Positions 50,992 through 58,757 of a DNA stretch of 64,000 bases are shown one piece after another. The notes below the pieces were generated by a model. It was given only the letters and a program-made list of their open reading frames with translations, searched no databases and was not told the DNA's origin. Each line of letters opens with the position of its first letter. Positions within the stretch are counted from its first letter, which is position 1. This stretch comes from Actinophytocola sp036555685 (lineage in GTDB: Bacteria > Actinomycetota > Actinomycetes > Mycobacteriales > Pseudonocardiaceae), in the NCBI RefSeq assembly GCF_036555685.1, contig NZ_DATBKY010000296.1, positions 5,719-69,718 on the forward strand, given 5' to 3'. Made by a program: the position numbers and the translations under genes.

Positions 50992-52461
50992 TCACGCGTG
51001 GAACCAGTACTGCGGCTTCGGATCGATGTTGTGCCAGACATGCTTGGTCTCGCGGTACTCGGCCAGCCCGGACGGCCCGAGCTCGCGGCCGATGCCGGAC
51101 CGGCCGTAGCCGCCCCACTCGGCCTGCGGGACGTACGGGTGGTAGTCGTTGATCCACACGGTGCCGTGCCGCAGCCGGCCGGCGACCCGCTGCGCGCGGC
51201 CGGCGTCCTGGCTCCAGACGGCGCCGGCGAGGCCGTAGGTGGTGTCGTTGGCGATGCGCACCGCGTCGTCCTCGTCGGTGAACCGCTCGACGGTCAGCAC
51301 GGGGCCGAACGACTCGTCGTGCACCACGGTCATGTCCTGGCGGCACTCGTCCAGAACCGTTGGCAGGTAGTAGAAGCCGCTCGCGAGCGCCGGGTCGTCC
51401 GGCTCGCGGCCGCCGCAGCGCAGCACCGCGCCCTCGGCGACCCCGATGTCCACATAGGCCGCCACCTTGTCCCGGTGCGCGGCGGAGATCAGCGGGCCGG
51501 TCTCGGCGTCCACATCGAACGGTCCGCCGAGCCGGATCTCCGCCGCCCGGCGCACGATCTCGCCGACCACCACGTCGTGCACCTCGTCCTGGACCACGAG
51601 CCGCGCGCCGGCCGAGCACACCTGGCCGGAGTGCAGGAACACCGCGGTGAGCGCGAAGTCGGCCGCCGCGGCCAGGTCGGCGTCGGCGAACACGACGTTC
51701 GGGTTCTTGCCGCCGAGCTCCAGCGCGACCTTCTTGACCGTGCCGGCCGCGGCGGCCATGATCCGCCGCCCGGTGGCGAGCCCGCCGGTGAACGACACCA
51801 TGTCCACGGCGTCGTGCTCGGCGAGCGGCGCGCCCGCGGCCGGGCCGGCGCCCAGCACGAGGTTCGCCGCCCCGGCCGGCAGCCCGGCGTCCTCGAGCAG
51901 GCGCAGGAGCAGGATCGCCGTGGACGGGGTCAGCTCGCTCGGCTTGAGCACGATCGTGTTGCCGGCCGCGAGCGCGGGGGCGACCTTCCACGACGTCTGC
52001 AGCAGCGGGTAGTTCCAGGGCGTGATCAGGCCGCACACGCCGACCGGTTCGTGCACGACGCGGCTGACCGCGTCGGCCCGCCCGGTGTCCACGACCCGCC
52101 CCGCGTCGGTGCCGGCGATGCCGCCGTAGTACCGAAAGCAGGCCACGACGTCGGCGATGTCGTACTCGCTTTCCACCAGCCGCTTGCCGGTGTCGAGCGA
52201 CTCCGCGCGGGCGAAGTCCTTGGCGTCGCGCTCGAGCAGGTCGGCCACGCGCAGCAGCAGCGCGCCGCGTTCGCGTTCCGGGGTGTGCGGCCACTCACCG
52301 GTGTCAAACGCTTGGCGCGCCGCGAGAATCGCGGCCTCGGTGTCGGCCGCAGTCGCCTCGGCGACCGTCGCGACCAGGCTGCCGTCCGCGGGGCAGCGGA
52401 TCTCTCGCCGGCCACCGTCGACCGGTTCCCGCCACTGACCCCCGATGTACAGCTCGGCCAT
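50992..52461 (-). CDS. betB: Betaine-aldehyde dehydrogenase-like aldehyde dehydrogenase
   Basis: 489 residues, full-length ALDH. Catalytic Cys in HSGQVCSAGARL (~residue 284), the Glu in KVALELGGKNPNVVF, cofactor-binding GxxGxG equivalent at SFTGGLATGRRI. Oxidises betaine aldehyde to glycine betaine with NAD. Order betaine transporter, ALDH, choline dehydrogenase strongly favours this substrate. ATG 52461. 38 bp before proV. Confidence 0.87.
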   Translation of the reverse strand: MAELYIGGQWREPVDGGRREIRCPADGSLVATVAEATAADTEAAILAARQAFDTGEWPHTPERERGALLLRVADLLERDAKDFARAESLDTGKRLVESEYDIADVVACFRYYGGIAGTDAGRVVDTGRADAVSRVVHEPVGVCGLITPWNYPLLQTSWKVAPALAAGNTIVLKPSELTPSTAILLLRLLEDAGLPAGAANLVLGAGPAAGAPLAEHDAVDMVSFTGGLATGRRIMAAAAGTVKKVALELGGKNPNVVFADADLAAAADFALTAVFLHSGQVCSAGARLVVQDEVHDVVVGEIVRRAAEIRLGGPFDVDAETGPLISAAHRDKVAAYVDIGVAEGAVLRCGGREPDDPALASGFYYLPTVLDECRQDMTVVHDESFGPVLTVERFTDEDDAVRIANDTTYGLAGAVWSQDAGRAQRVAGRLRHGTVWINDYHPYVPQAEWGGYGRSGIGRELGPSGLAEYRETKHVWHNIDPKPQYWFHA

Positions 52462-52545
52462 AGGCAGTCCTCACGACCTCGCGCCGTTGCGTATCGTGCA
52501 CGGTAGTGCTTATTGGGGAAACCCTTGTCCACCTCGCGACCGACG

Positions 52546-54216
52546 TCAAGGGTGTTGTCCACCTTGGTATCTATAGAACTCGACCGTCGCTCGCGGTAAC
52601 GGAGTGTTACCGAGGACCAGATCCGCAGCCTTTTCGGCCAGCATCATGACCGGGGCGTAGATGTTCCCGTTGGTCACGTACGGCATCGACGATGCGTCCA
52701 CCACCCGCAGCCCGCGCACCCCGCGCACCCGCATGGTCTCCGGGTCCAGGACGGACAGCTCGCCCGTGCCCATGGCGCACGTGCACGACGGGTGCAGGGC
52801 GGTCTCGGCCTCCCGCGCCACCCAGTCGAGGATCTGCTCGTTCGTCTCGACCCGCGGACCCGGCGATAGCTCGCCGCCGTTGTAGGGCGCCATCGCGGGC
52901 CGGCTCAGCAGGTCGCGGGCGACCCGGATGGCCTCGACCCACTCGCGGCGGTCCTGGTCGGTGGACAGGTAGTTGAACCGCAGCGCGGGGTGGCGGCGCG
53001 GGTCCCGGCTCGTGATCGTCACGGTGCCGCGCGCGTCGGAGTACATCGGCCCGACGTGCACCTGGTAGCCGTGCCCGCCGGCCGGCGCGGACCCGTCGTA
53101 ACGCACCGCGATCGGCAGGAAGTGGAACATCAGGTTCGGGTAGGTCACGTCTTCGTTGCTGCGGGTGAACCCGCCGCCCTCGAAATGGTTGGTCGCGCCG
53201 GGGCCGCGGCGGCCGAACAGCCACTGCGCGCCGATCCACGGGCGGTACCGCCACTTCAGGTACGGCTGCATGGAGACCGGCTGGGTGCAGGCGTACTGGA
53301 CGTAGACCTCGAGGTGGTCCTGCAGGTTCTCCCCCACCCCGGGCACGTGGGACACCACGTCGATGGACAGCGCCCGCAGGGCCGCCGCGTTGCCGACACC
53401 GGACAGCTGCAGCAGTTGTGGCGAGTTGATGGCGCCGCCGCACAGGATGACCTCGCCCGCCTCGACGGTCCGGCGGCCGCGCGAGGGGAACCGGTGGTAC
53501 TCCACGCCGGTCGCGCGGTCGCCGTCGAACCGGATCCTCGTGACCAGCGCGCGGGTGACCACGTCGAGGTTGGGCCTGCGCATGGCGGGGCGCAGGTAGG
53601 CCTTCGACGCGGACCAGCGCCGTCCTCTGTAGACGTTGCGGTCGAACTTGGCGAAGCCCTCCTGGCGGTAGCCGTTGACGTCGTCGGTGAGCGGGTAGCC
53701 GGCCTCCTGGACGGCCTCGAAGAACGCCGTGAACAGCGGGTTCGTGGCGGGCCCGCGCTCGAGGACGAGCGGGCCGTCGTGGCCGCGGAACTCGTCGTCC
53801 GCCGCGGCCGCCGTGCAGTTCTCCATCCGCTCGAAGTACGGCAGGCAGTGCGCGTAGTCCCATGTGGACATGCCGGGGTCGGCGGCCCAGCGCTCGTAGT
53901 CCAGCGGGTTGCCGCGCTGGAAGATCATCCCGTTGATGCTGCTGGAACCGCCCAGGACCTTGCCGCGGGCGTGGTAGATCCGCCGGCCGTGCATGTGCGG
54001 CTCGGGTTCGGATTCGTACTTCCAGTCGTAGAAGCGGCTCCCGATGGGGAACGTGAGCGCGGCGGGCATGTGGATGAAGACGTCCCACGGGTAGTCGGGC
54101 CGGCCCGCCTCGAGCACCAGCACGCGGTTCGCCGGGTCGGCGGACAGCCGGTTCGCGAGCACGCTCCCGGCCGACCCGCCCCCGACGATGACGAAGTCGT
54201 AACGCTGGGAGCTCAC
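52546..54216 (-). CDS. betA: Choline dehydrogenase-like GMC oxidoreductase
   Basis: 556 residues. FAD motif VIVGGGSAGSVLANRLSADP at the N-terminus, the GMC signature 1 GKVLGGSSSINGMIFQRG (~residue 82), signature 2 GGAINSPQLLQLSGVG (~250), and C-terminal catalytic His/Asn (HPSCTCAMG and VTNGNIYAP). Oxidises choline to betaine aldehyde. Start GTG 54216 overlaps the stop of the DhaM-HPr gene, so the choline genes are coupled to the dihydroxyacetone-kinase genes. Confidence 0.87.
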   Translation of the reverse strand: MSSQRYDFVIVGGGSAGSVLANRLSADPANRVLVLEAGRPDYPWDVFIHMPAALTFPIGSRFYDWKYESEPEPHMHGRRIYHARGKVLGGSSSINGMIFQRGNPLDYERWAADPGMSTWDYAHCLPYFERMENCTAAAADDEFRGHDGPLVLERGPATNPLFTAFFEAVQEAGYPLTDDVNGYRQEGFAKFDRNVYRGRRWSASKAYLRPAMRRPNLDVVTRALVTRIRFDGDRATGVEYHRFPSRGRRTVEAGEVILCGGAINSPQLLQLSGVGNAAALRALSIDVVSHVPGVGENLQDHLEVYVQYACTQPVSMQPYLKWRYRPWIGAQWLFGRRGPGATNHFEGGGFTRSNEDVTYPNLMFHFLPIAVRYDGSAPAGGHGYQVHVGPMYSDARGTVTITSRDPRRHPALRFNYLSTDQDRREWVEAIRVARDLLSRPAMAPYNGGELSPGPRVETNEQILDWVAREAETALHPSCTCAMGTGELSVLDPETMRVRGVRGLRVVDASSMPYVTNGNIYAPVMMLAEKAADLVLGNTPLPRATVEFYRYQGGQHP

Positions 54217-54896
54217 CGTTCCGCCTCTCCTTCGTCGAAGTTCCGCGCGACGAGGTCCTCGACCTTGCGCAGGGCCTCCGTGGCCTGCGCGCCGGTCGCG
54301 GCGACGACGAGCTCGTCGCCCTTGCGGGCGCCGAGGCCCATGAGCGCGAGCACGCTGCGGCCGTCGGCGGTGGCGTCGCCGAGCCGGACCGTGACCTGGG
54401 CGTCCACTTCGGACAGCGTGCGGGCGAGCAGCGCGGCCGGGCGGGCGTGCAGGCCGACGTCGTTGGCGAGGCGGACCCGGGTCTCCGCCGCTTCGCCTGC
54501 GGGCCGCGCGGCCTCGGGCGGCTCACCCGCCGCGGCGCGGGCGGCGCCGGCCACATCGGCGAGCGGCGCCCCGCCCTGCGCGGCCACGGCCGCCGCGACC
54601 GCGCCCTCGACGAGCGGGGCGTCGACGAGCTCCGCCGCGGGCTCGTCGCGGGCCTCCAGGGCGGTCTCGGCGATCATGCGGGCGCTGCCGAGGTCGTAGA
54701 GCACCACGACCCCCGCGCCGCCGTCGGCCCGGGTGATCGCGGCGTCGACCGCGTCGAAGTCCGTGCCGATGCCGCCGCCGGGCAGGCCGCCCGCCGCCAC
54801 GACGGTCACGTCCGGCGCCATCTGGGCCGCCACCTCCACGACGCCGTCCGCCAGCTTCGCACTGTGCGAGACGACGACCAGCCCGACTCGGCTCAC
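54213..54896 (-). CDS. dhaM: DhaM-HPr fusion: phosphoryl donor for dihydroxyacetone kinase
   Basis: 227 residues. N-terminal PTS EIIA-like DhaM domain with active His in VVSHSAKLADGV (His11), then HPr-like domain (~138-225) with phospho-acceptor GLHARPAALLA. No EI-like part, so phosphate must come from the general EI. Coupled to dhaL upstream by a 4-bp overlap and to betA downstream. Pairing of a PTS-type kinase and a choline oxidase in one transcript is odd. Confidence 0.87.
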   Translation of the reverse strand: MSRVGLVVVSHSAKLADGVVEVAAQMAPDVTVVAAGGLPGGGIGTDFDAVDAAITRADGGAGVVVLYDLGSARMIAETALEARDEPAAELVDAPLVEGAVAAAVAAQGGAPLADVAGAARAAAGEPPEAARPAGEAAETRVRLANDVGLHARPAALLARTLSEVDAQVTVRLGDATADGRSVLALMGLGARKGDELVVAATGAQATEALRKVEDLVARNFDEGEAER

Positions 54897-55540
54897 GAAG
54901 CGCCCGCCGAGTCGGCGAACGAGCGCAGCAGCAGCATCGTCGACCGCGCGCCCGGGTCGAGGTGGCCGGCGCTGCGCTCGCCCAGGTAGGACGCCCGGCC
55001 CTTGCGCGCGACCAGCGGCACGGTCGACTCCGCCCCGGCCGCCGCCGCGTCCGCCGCGGCCGACAGCAGCGCCGCGACCGAGACCTGCTCCCCGGCGGCC
55101 TTCTCCGCCGCCCGCACCGCCGGGTCCAGCGCGTCGACCATCGTCTTGTCGCCCACCTCGGCCTTGCCGCGCGCCACCACGCCGCCGAGCGCGGCCCGCA
55201 GCGCCTCGGCCACCTCGGCCGTGCCCAGCTCGGTCGCGTCGCCGAGCGCGGTGGCCGCACGCAGGAACGCCGTGCCGTACAGCGGGCCCGCCGCGCCGCC
55301 GACCTTGGAGATCAGCGTGGTCGCGACGAGCTTGAGCACGCCGGCCGGAGTGTCCGGTGTGGACTCGTCCAGCTTGGACACCACGGCCTTGAAACCGCGG
55401 TCGAGGTTCTCCCCGTGGTCACCGTCCCCGATCGCCCGGTCGAGCTGGATCAGCTCGACCCGGTGCTCGGCGACCACCGCCGCGACCGCGCGGACGGCAC
55501 CGGCCACGTCGCCGGCGGAGCACCCGGCCCGAGCCGGCAC
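54893..55540 (-). CDS. dhaL: Dihydroxyacetone kinase subunit DhaL
   Basis: 215 residues. Nucleotide- and magnesium-binding GDGDHGENLDRGF (~residues 38-50), then PLYGTAFLRAA and the KTMVDALDPA block with the C-terminal SxxxLDPGA-like GHLDPGARSTMLLL. Holds tightly bound ADP that is rephosphorylated by DhaM. GTG 55540 begins two bases after the dhaK stop, whose last codons contain the GGGGGAG ribosome site. Confidence 0.9.
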   Translation of the reverse strand: MPARAGCSAGDVAGAVRAVAAVVAEHRVELIQLDRAIGDGDHGENLDRGFKAVVSKLDESTPDTPAGVLKLVATTLISKVGGAAGPLYGTAFLRAATALGDATELGTAEVAEALRAALGGVVARGKAEVGDKTMVDALDPAVRAAEKAAGEQVSVAALLSAAADAAAAGAESTVPLVARKGRASYLGERSAGHLDPGARSTMLLLRSFADSAGAS

Positions 55541-55542
55541 GG

Positions 55543-56544
55543 TCAGCTCCCCCACCGCAGCGCGGCCGTGCGCACCGGCGCGTCCCACAGCTCGCGCAGC
55601 TCGTCGTCCAGCCTCAGCAGCGTGAGGCTCATGCCCTGCATCTCCAGGCTCGTGACGAACGGGCCGACGAGCCGCCGCTCCACGACGATGCCGCGGTCGG
55701 CGAGCATCCGCTCCGCGATGCCGTGCGCGAGGTAGAGCTCGATCAGCGGCGTGCCACCCATCGAGTTGGTGAACAGCAGCACCCGTTCGCCCTCGCGGAA
55801 CGGCAGGTCGTCCACGATCGGCTCGAGCAGCCGGCGCACGATCCCGTCCGCGTTCTCCGCGGGCATGCGGGCGCGGCCGGGCTCGCCGTGGATGCCGATA
55901 CCGACCTCCATCTCGTCGTCGGCGAGGTCGAAGCTCGGGTCGCCGACGTGCGGCACGATCGGCGCCGCGAGCGCCATGCCCATCGAGCGCACGCCCGCGA
56001 CCACGCGCTCGGCGATCGCGTGCACCTTCGCGAGGTCGTCCCCGCGCTCGGCGGCCGCACCGACGATCTTCTCGAGCGGCACGGTGCCGCCGACGCCGCG
56101 GCGGCCCGCGGTGTAGAGCGAGTCCTTCACGGCGACGTCGTCGTCGATCACGATCGTGCGGACCTCGATGTCCTCGGCGGCCGCGAGCTCCGCGGCGGTC
56201 TCGAAGTTCAGCACGTCACCGGTGTAGTTCTTGACGATCAGCAGCACGCCGGCGCCACCGTTGGTCTTCTCGATGGCGGTCTGCATCTGGTCGGGCGTCG
56301 GGGAGGTGAAGACCGCGCCCGGGCAGGCGGCGCTGAGCATGCCCATGCCGACGAGCCCGCCGTGCATCGGCTCGTGCCCGGAGCCACCGCCGGAGATGAC
56401 CGCGACCTTGCCCTGCACGGGGGCGTCCGCGCGCACCACCACGGCCGGGTCGGGGATGACGGTGATCAGGTCGGAGTGGGCCAGCTCCAACCCACGCAAC
56501 GATTCGGCCACCACGGTCGACGGGTCGTTGATGATCTTCTTCAT
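55543..56544 (-). CDS. dhaK: Dihydroxyacetone kinase subunit DhaK
   Basis: 333 residues. Substrate-binding His219 in GIGIHGEPGRAR forms the covalent hemiaminal with dihydroxyacetone; SGGGSGHEPMHGG (~residues 51-63) is the N-terminal loop. ATG 56544 with GGAGG six bases upstream. First gene of a dhaKLM-betA-betB-proVWX run in one direction, which can be read as a C3/quaternary-amine operon. Confidence 0.93.
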   Translation of the reverse strand: MKKIINDPSTVVAESLRGLELAHSDLITVIPDPAVVVRADAPVQGKVAVISGGGSGHEPMHGGLVGMGMLSAACPGAVFTSPTPDQMQTAIEKTNGGAGVLLIVKNYTGDVLNFETAAELAAAEDIEVRTIVIDDDVAVKDSLYTAGRRGVGGTVPLEKIVGAAAERGDDLAKVHAIAERVVAGVRSMGMALAAPIVPHVGDPSFDLADDEMEVGIGIHGEPGRARMPAENADGIVRRLLEPIVDDLPFREGERVLLFTNSMGGTPLIELYLAHGIAERMLADRGIVVERRLVGPFVTSLEMQGMSLTLLRLDDELRELWDAPVRTAALRWGS

Positions 56545-56665
56545 CGGAACCTCCAGCCGGGATCGGGGCAGATCCACATCGATTCCTACCCCAGCGGGGC
56601 CGTCTACGAAAGGAGATCAACGCAGGGGTTCCACGAGGCTGCGCACCGCACCCGGCGCGACCTCG

Positions 56666-57265
56666 CTACGTGCGCCAGGGCGGGGTCCACCCGGCCCGGT
56701 CGCACACCTTCTCCAGGTCCGGGTCGGTGAGGCTGCGGCGGTCGGACAGGTTCGCCAGGCGCGGGCCGAGGATCTGCAGCCGGTCGACGTTGCCGGTCGG
56801 GTCGCCCATCTCCTTGCGGACCTCGAGCAGGAAGTCCGCGTACAGCCGGAACTGGATGTCGCCCGGCGGCTGCGCCGGCAGCGCCTGCATGAACCGCGAG
56901 TACGCGCGCACCGCGCCGTTCGAGCCGTACACGGTGATCCACGTGTCGAAGCGCCGCTTGTGCGCCAGCTCGTCGGCGGTCGGCGTCCCGTCGCTCGTGA
57001 ACATGCGCTCGAGCATGTCCACGAGCGGCACGTACATGTCGCGCTTGGGCTCGGCGACCTGGTCGATGCGCTTCAGGCGGGCCTCGAAACGGCGGGTGGC
57101 CATGGCGAACAGCCCGGCGACCACCGCCGCCGCGACGGACGCGACGGCGGCGATCACGGCGATGACGATGGCGGACACACCCTTGATCCAAGCATCCGCA
57201 ACAATGCGGTGGTGGCCGACAGCGGAAATGGGCGGACCCTGCGCACTGTGTTCCTCGGCCGTCAT
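56666..57265 (-). CDS. Single-pass membrane protein of unknown function
   Basis: 199 residues from ATG 57265, not recognised. One N-terminal membrane helix (VSAIVIAVIAAVASVAAAVVAG region), then a soluble helical part starting RRFEARLKRIDQVAEPKRDMYVPLVDMLERM and ending NLSDRRSLTDPDLEKVCDRAGW. The start is doubtful: ATG 57265 overlaps the divergent sheath gene start by ~54 bp, while GTG 57178 avoids overlap but places the helix at residue 1. No strong ribosome site for either. May serve the adjacent tail-like genes. Confidence 0.6.
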   Translation of the reverse strand: MTAEEHSAQGPPISAVGHHRIVADAWIKGVSAIVIAVIAAVASVAAAVVAGLFAMATRRFEARLKRIDQVAEPKRDMYVPLVDMLERMFTSDGTPTADELAHKRRFDTWITVYGSNGAVRAYSRFMQALPAQPPGDIQFRLYADFLLEVRKEMGDPTGNVDRLQILGPRLANLSDRRSLTDPDLEKVCDRAGWTPPWRT

Positions 57266-58285
57266 GGGCACTGGCCCAAGCCGGAGCCGCTACGGGTCGA
57301 AAGCGCCTACGAGGCACGCAGCTTTCCCGGTGAGGACCTGCTCTGGCAGTCCGTTCGCGGATGGTTCGCCAACGGCGGCGGCCCCTGCGCGATCGCGCCG
57401 CTGGCCGCGCAGGACGACCCGCTCTTCGCGCTCGACACGACCCTGCAGATGCTCGAGCACCACCACATCGACATCGTCTGCTTCCCCGGGCTCGCCGAAC
57501 ACGTCCGCTCCGCGGACGGGGTCGACCTGGAGGCGTTCGGCGCCGCGCAGCGGATGATGGTCGAGTCGTGCATCGCCACCGGCGACCGGCTCGCGGTGCT
57601 CGACCCGCCGCCCGGGCTCGAGCCGGACGAGATGCGTGACTGGCGGGTCGACGTGCTGGGCGCGGACACCTCGCACGCGGTCATCTACTACCCCTGGCTG
57701 CGCGTCGACACCGACGCCGGCCTCGCGTGGGTGCCGCCGTGCGGGCACGTCGTCGGCGCGTGGGCGCAGGCCCTGCGGCGCGGCGGCGTGCTGGCCGCGC
57801 TCGGCAACCTCGAGCTCGCCGAGGTCCTCGACGTGGCCGTCAACGTCACCACCTACGAGCAGGAGATGCTGACCCGGCTCAACGTCAACCTGTTGCGCGC
57901 CATGCCGTCCTGGGGCGTGCGGACCTGGGGCGCGCGGACGCTGTCGGTCAGCCCGTGGCTGTTCCAGATCCCGACCGCGCGGCTGCTCGCCACGCTCAAG
58001 CCCGTGGTCTTCGACCGCATCGCCGACTACCCGCACATCGGCGACCACGAGCTCGTCGCCGAGCTGGACTCCGCGATCCGCGGCGTCTCCGGCCTCGGCG
58101 ACGACGCGTTCACGATCCGCCTGCTACGCGCCACGGGCGAGGCCATGCGGGTCGAGATCGAGCTCAACCCCCGGGTGACGCACGGCTACCCGCTGACCAT
58201 CGTCATCGAGCTACCGGAGGGGCGGTGGACGGTCCTGGAAACCGAACACTCGCTGGACAGCCCGCCAGCAGATCCCCGAGGATGA
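57212..58285 (+). CDS. Contractile tail sheath-like protein lacking the N-terminal arm
   Basis: 357 residues from GTG 57212 (GTG 57209 and 57248 are other options). It follows the sheath subunit plan: TVFLGRHGHWPKPEPLRV and WQSVRGWFANGGGPCAI strands, DIVCFPGLAEHV, RLAVLDPPP, YYPWLRVD, VPPCGHVVGAWAQ and RTWGARTLS, all in the usual order. The N-terminal handshake arm found in polymerising sheaths (tPGVYvEE-type start) is missing; the upstream plus strand only mirrors the membrane gene. The end overlaps the tail-I gene on the opposite strand by 83 bp. Likely a sheath paralogue with altered role. Confidence 0.75.
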   Translation: MADSGNGRTLRTVFLGRHGHWPKPEPLRVESAYEARSFPGEDLLWQSVRGWFANGGGPCAIAPLAAQDDPLFALDTTLQMLEHHHIDIVCFPGLAEHVRSADGVDLEAFGAAQRMMVESCIATGDRLAVLDPPPGLEPDEMRDWRVDVLGADTSHAVIYYPWLRVDTDAGLAWVPPCGHVVGAWAQALRRGGVLAALGNLELAEVLDVAVNVTTYEQEMLTRLNVNLLRAMPSWGVRTWGARTLSVSPWLFQIPTARLLATLKPVVFDRIADYPHIGDHELVAELDSAIRGVSGLGDDAFTIRLLRATGEAMRVEIELNPRVTHGYPLTIVIELPEGRWTVLETEHSLDSPPADPRG

Positions 58286-58757
58286 GCCGTTCGAGCCGCG
58301 CCCGGTCCTCGTCGGGCCACGTCTGCGAGATCGGCCCGTGCACGGTGACCTCGATCCGCCGGGACATCTCCGCGGGCGGCGTCCAGCCGAGCACCACGAA
58401 CCCGGGGTCGACGATCTCCACCGACTCGACGTCCGCGCCGCCCAGCAGCTCGACCAGCTGCCGGATCCCGCGCTCGGTGCCGCGGTAGGTGAGCAGTTCC
58501 CCCGCCTCGCGCAGCAGCCGGCGCTTGGCGTCCGGCGACGGCCAGCCCGGCGGCAGGTCCCAGCCGAGCCACGTGCACAGCCAGTCGACCATCTCGTCCG
58601 GCGCGAGCGCGGGATGCGCGAGCAGGTCGAGCTCCTCGATCGGCGTCGCGACGCCGTCCAGCAGGTCGTCGAACACCGCGACGATCCGCATCAGCAGGTC
58701 GTCGTCCCACATCGCGCGCGGGACGAGCGCGGCGATCCGCTCCACCCGGGTGCTCAT
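58203..58757 (-). CDS. Phage tail protein I (baseplate) family
   Basis: 184 residues. Contains LTYRGTERGIRQLVELLGGA (~residue 95) and GWDLPPGWPSPDAKRRLLREA, the pattern of the P2-gpI/TIGR02242 tail proteins of contractile injection machines. ATG 58757 overlaps the stop of the baseplate J gene (ATGA). The 3' end runs into the convergent sheath gene by 83 bp; either gene may in fact end earlier, but both stops are clear. Confidence 0.8.
   Translation of the reverse strand: MSTRVERIAALVPRAMWDDDLLMRIVAVFDDLLDGVATPIEELDLLAHPALAPDEMVDWLCTWLGWDLPPGWPSPDAKRRLLREAGELLTYRGTERGIRQLVELLGGADVESVEIVDPGFVVLGWTPPAEMSRRIEVTVHGPISQTWPDEDRARLERLILGDLLAGCPASVRFPGPSTAPPVAR

Noticed and set aside
54206..54232. 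Fifth copy of the 95-nt element at the betA start
   Set aside because: Only the terminal GAGAGGCGGAACGGTGAGC resembles the 3' block; the rest is dhaM coding sequence. Shared because both serve as a ribosome site.
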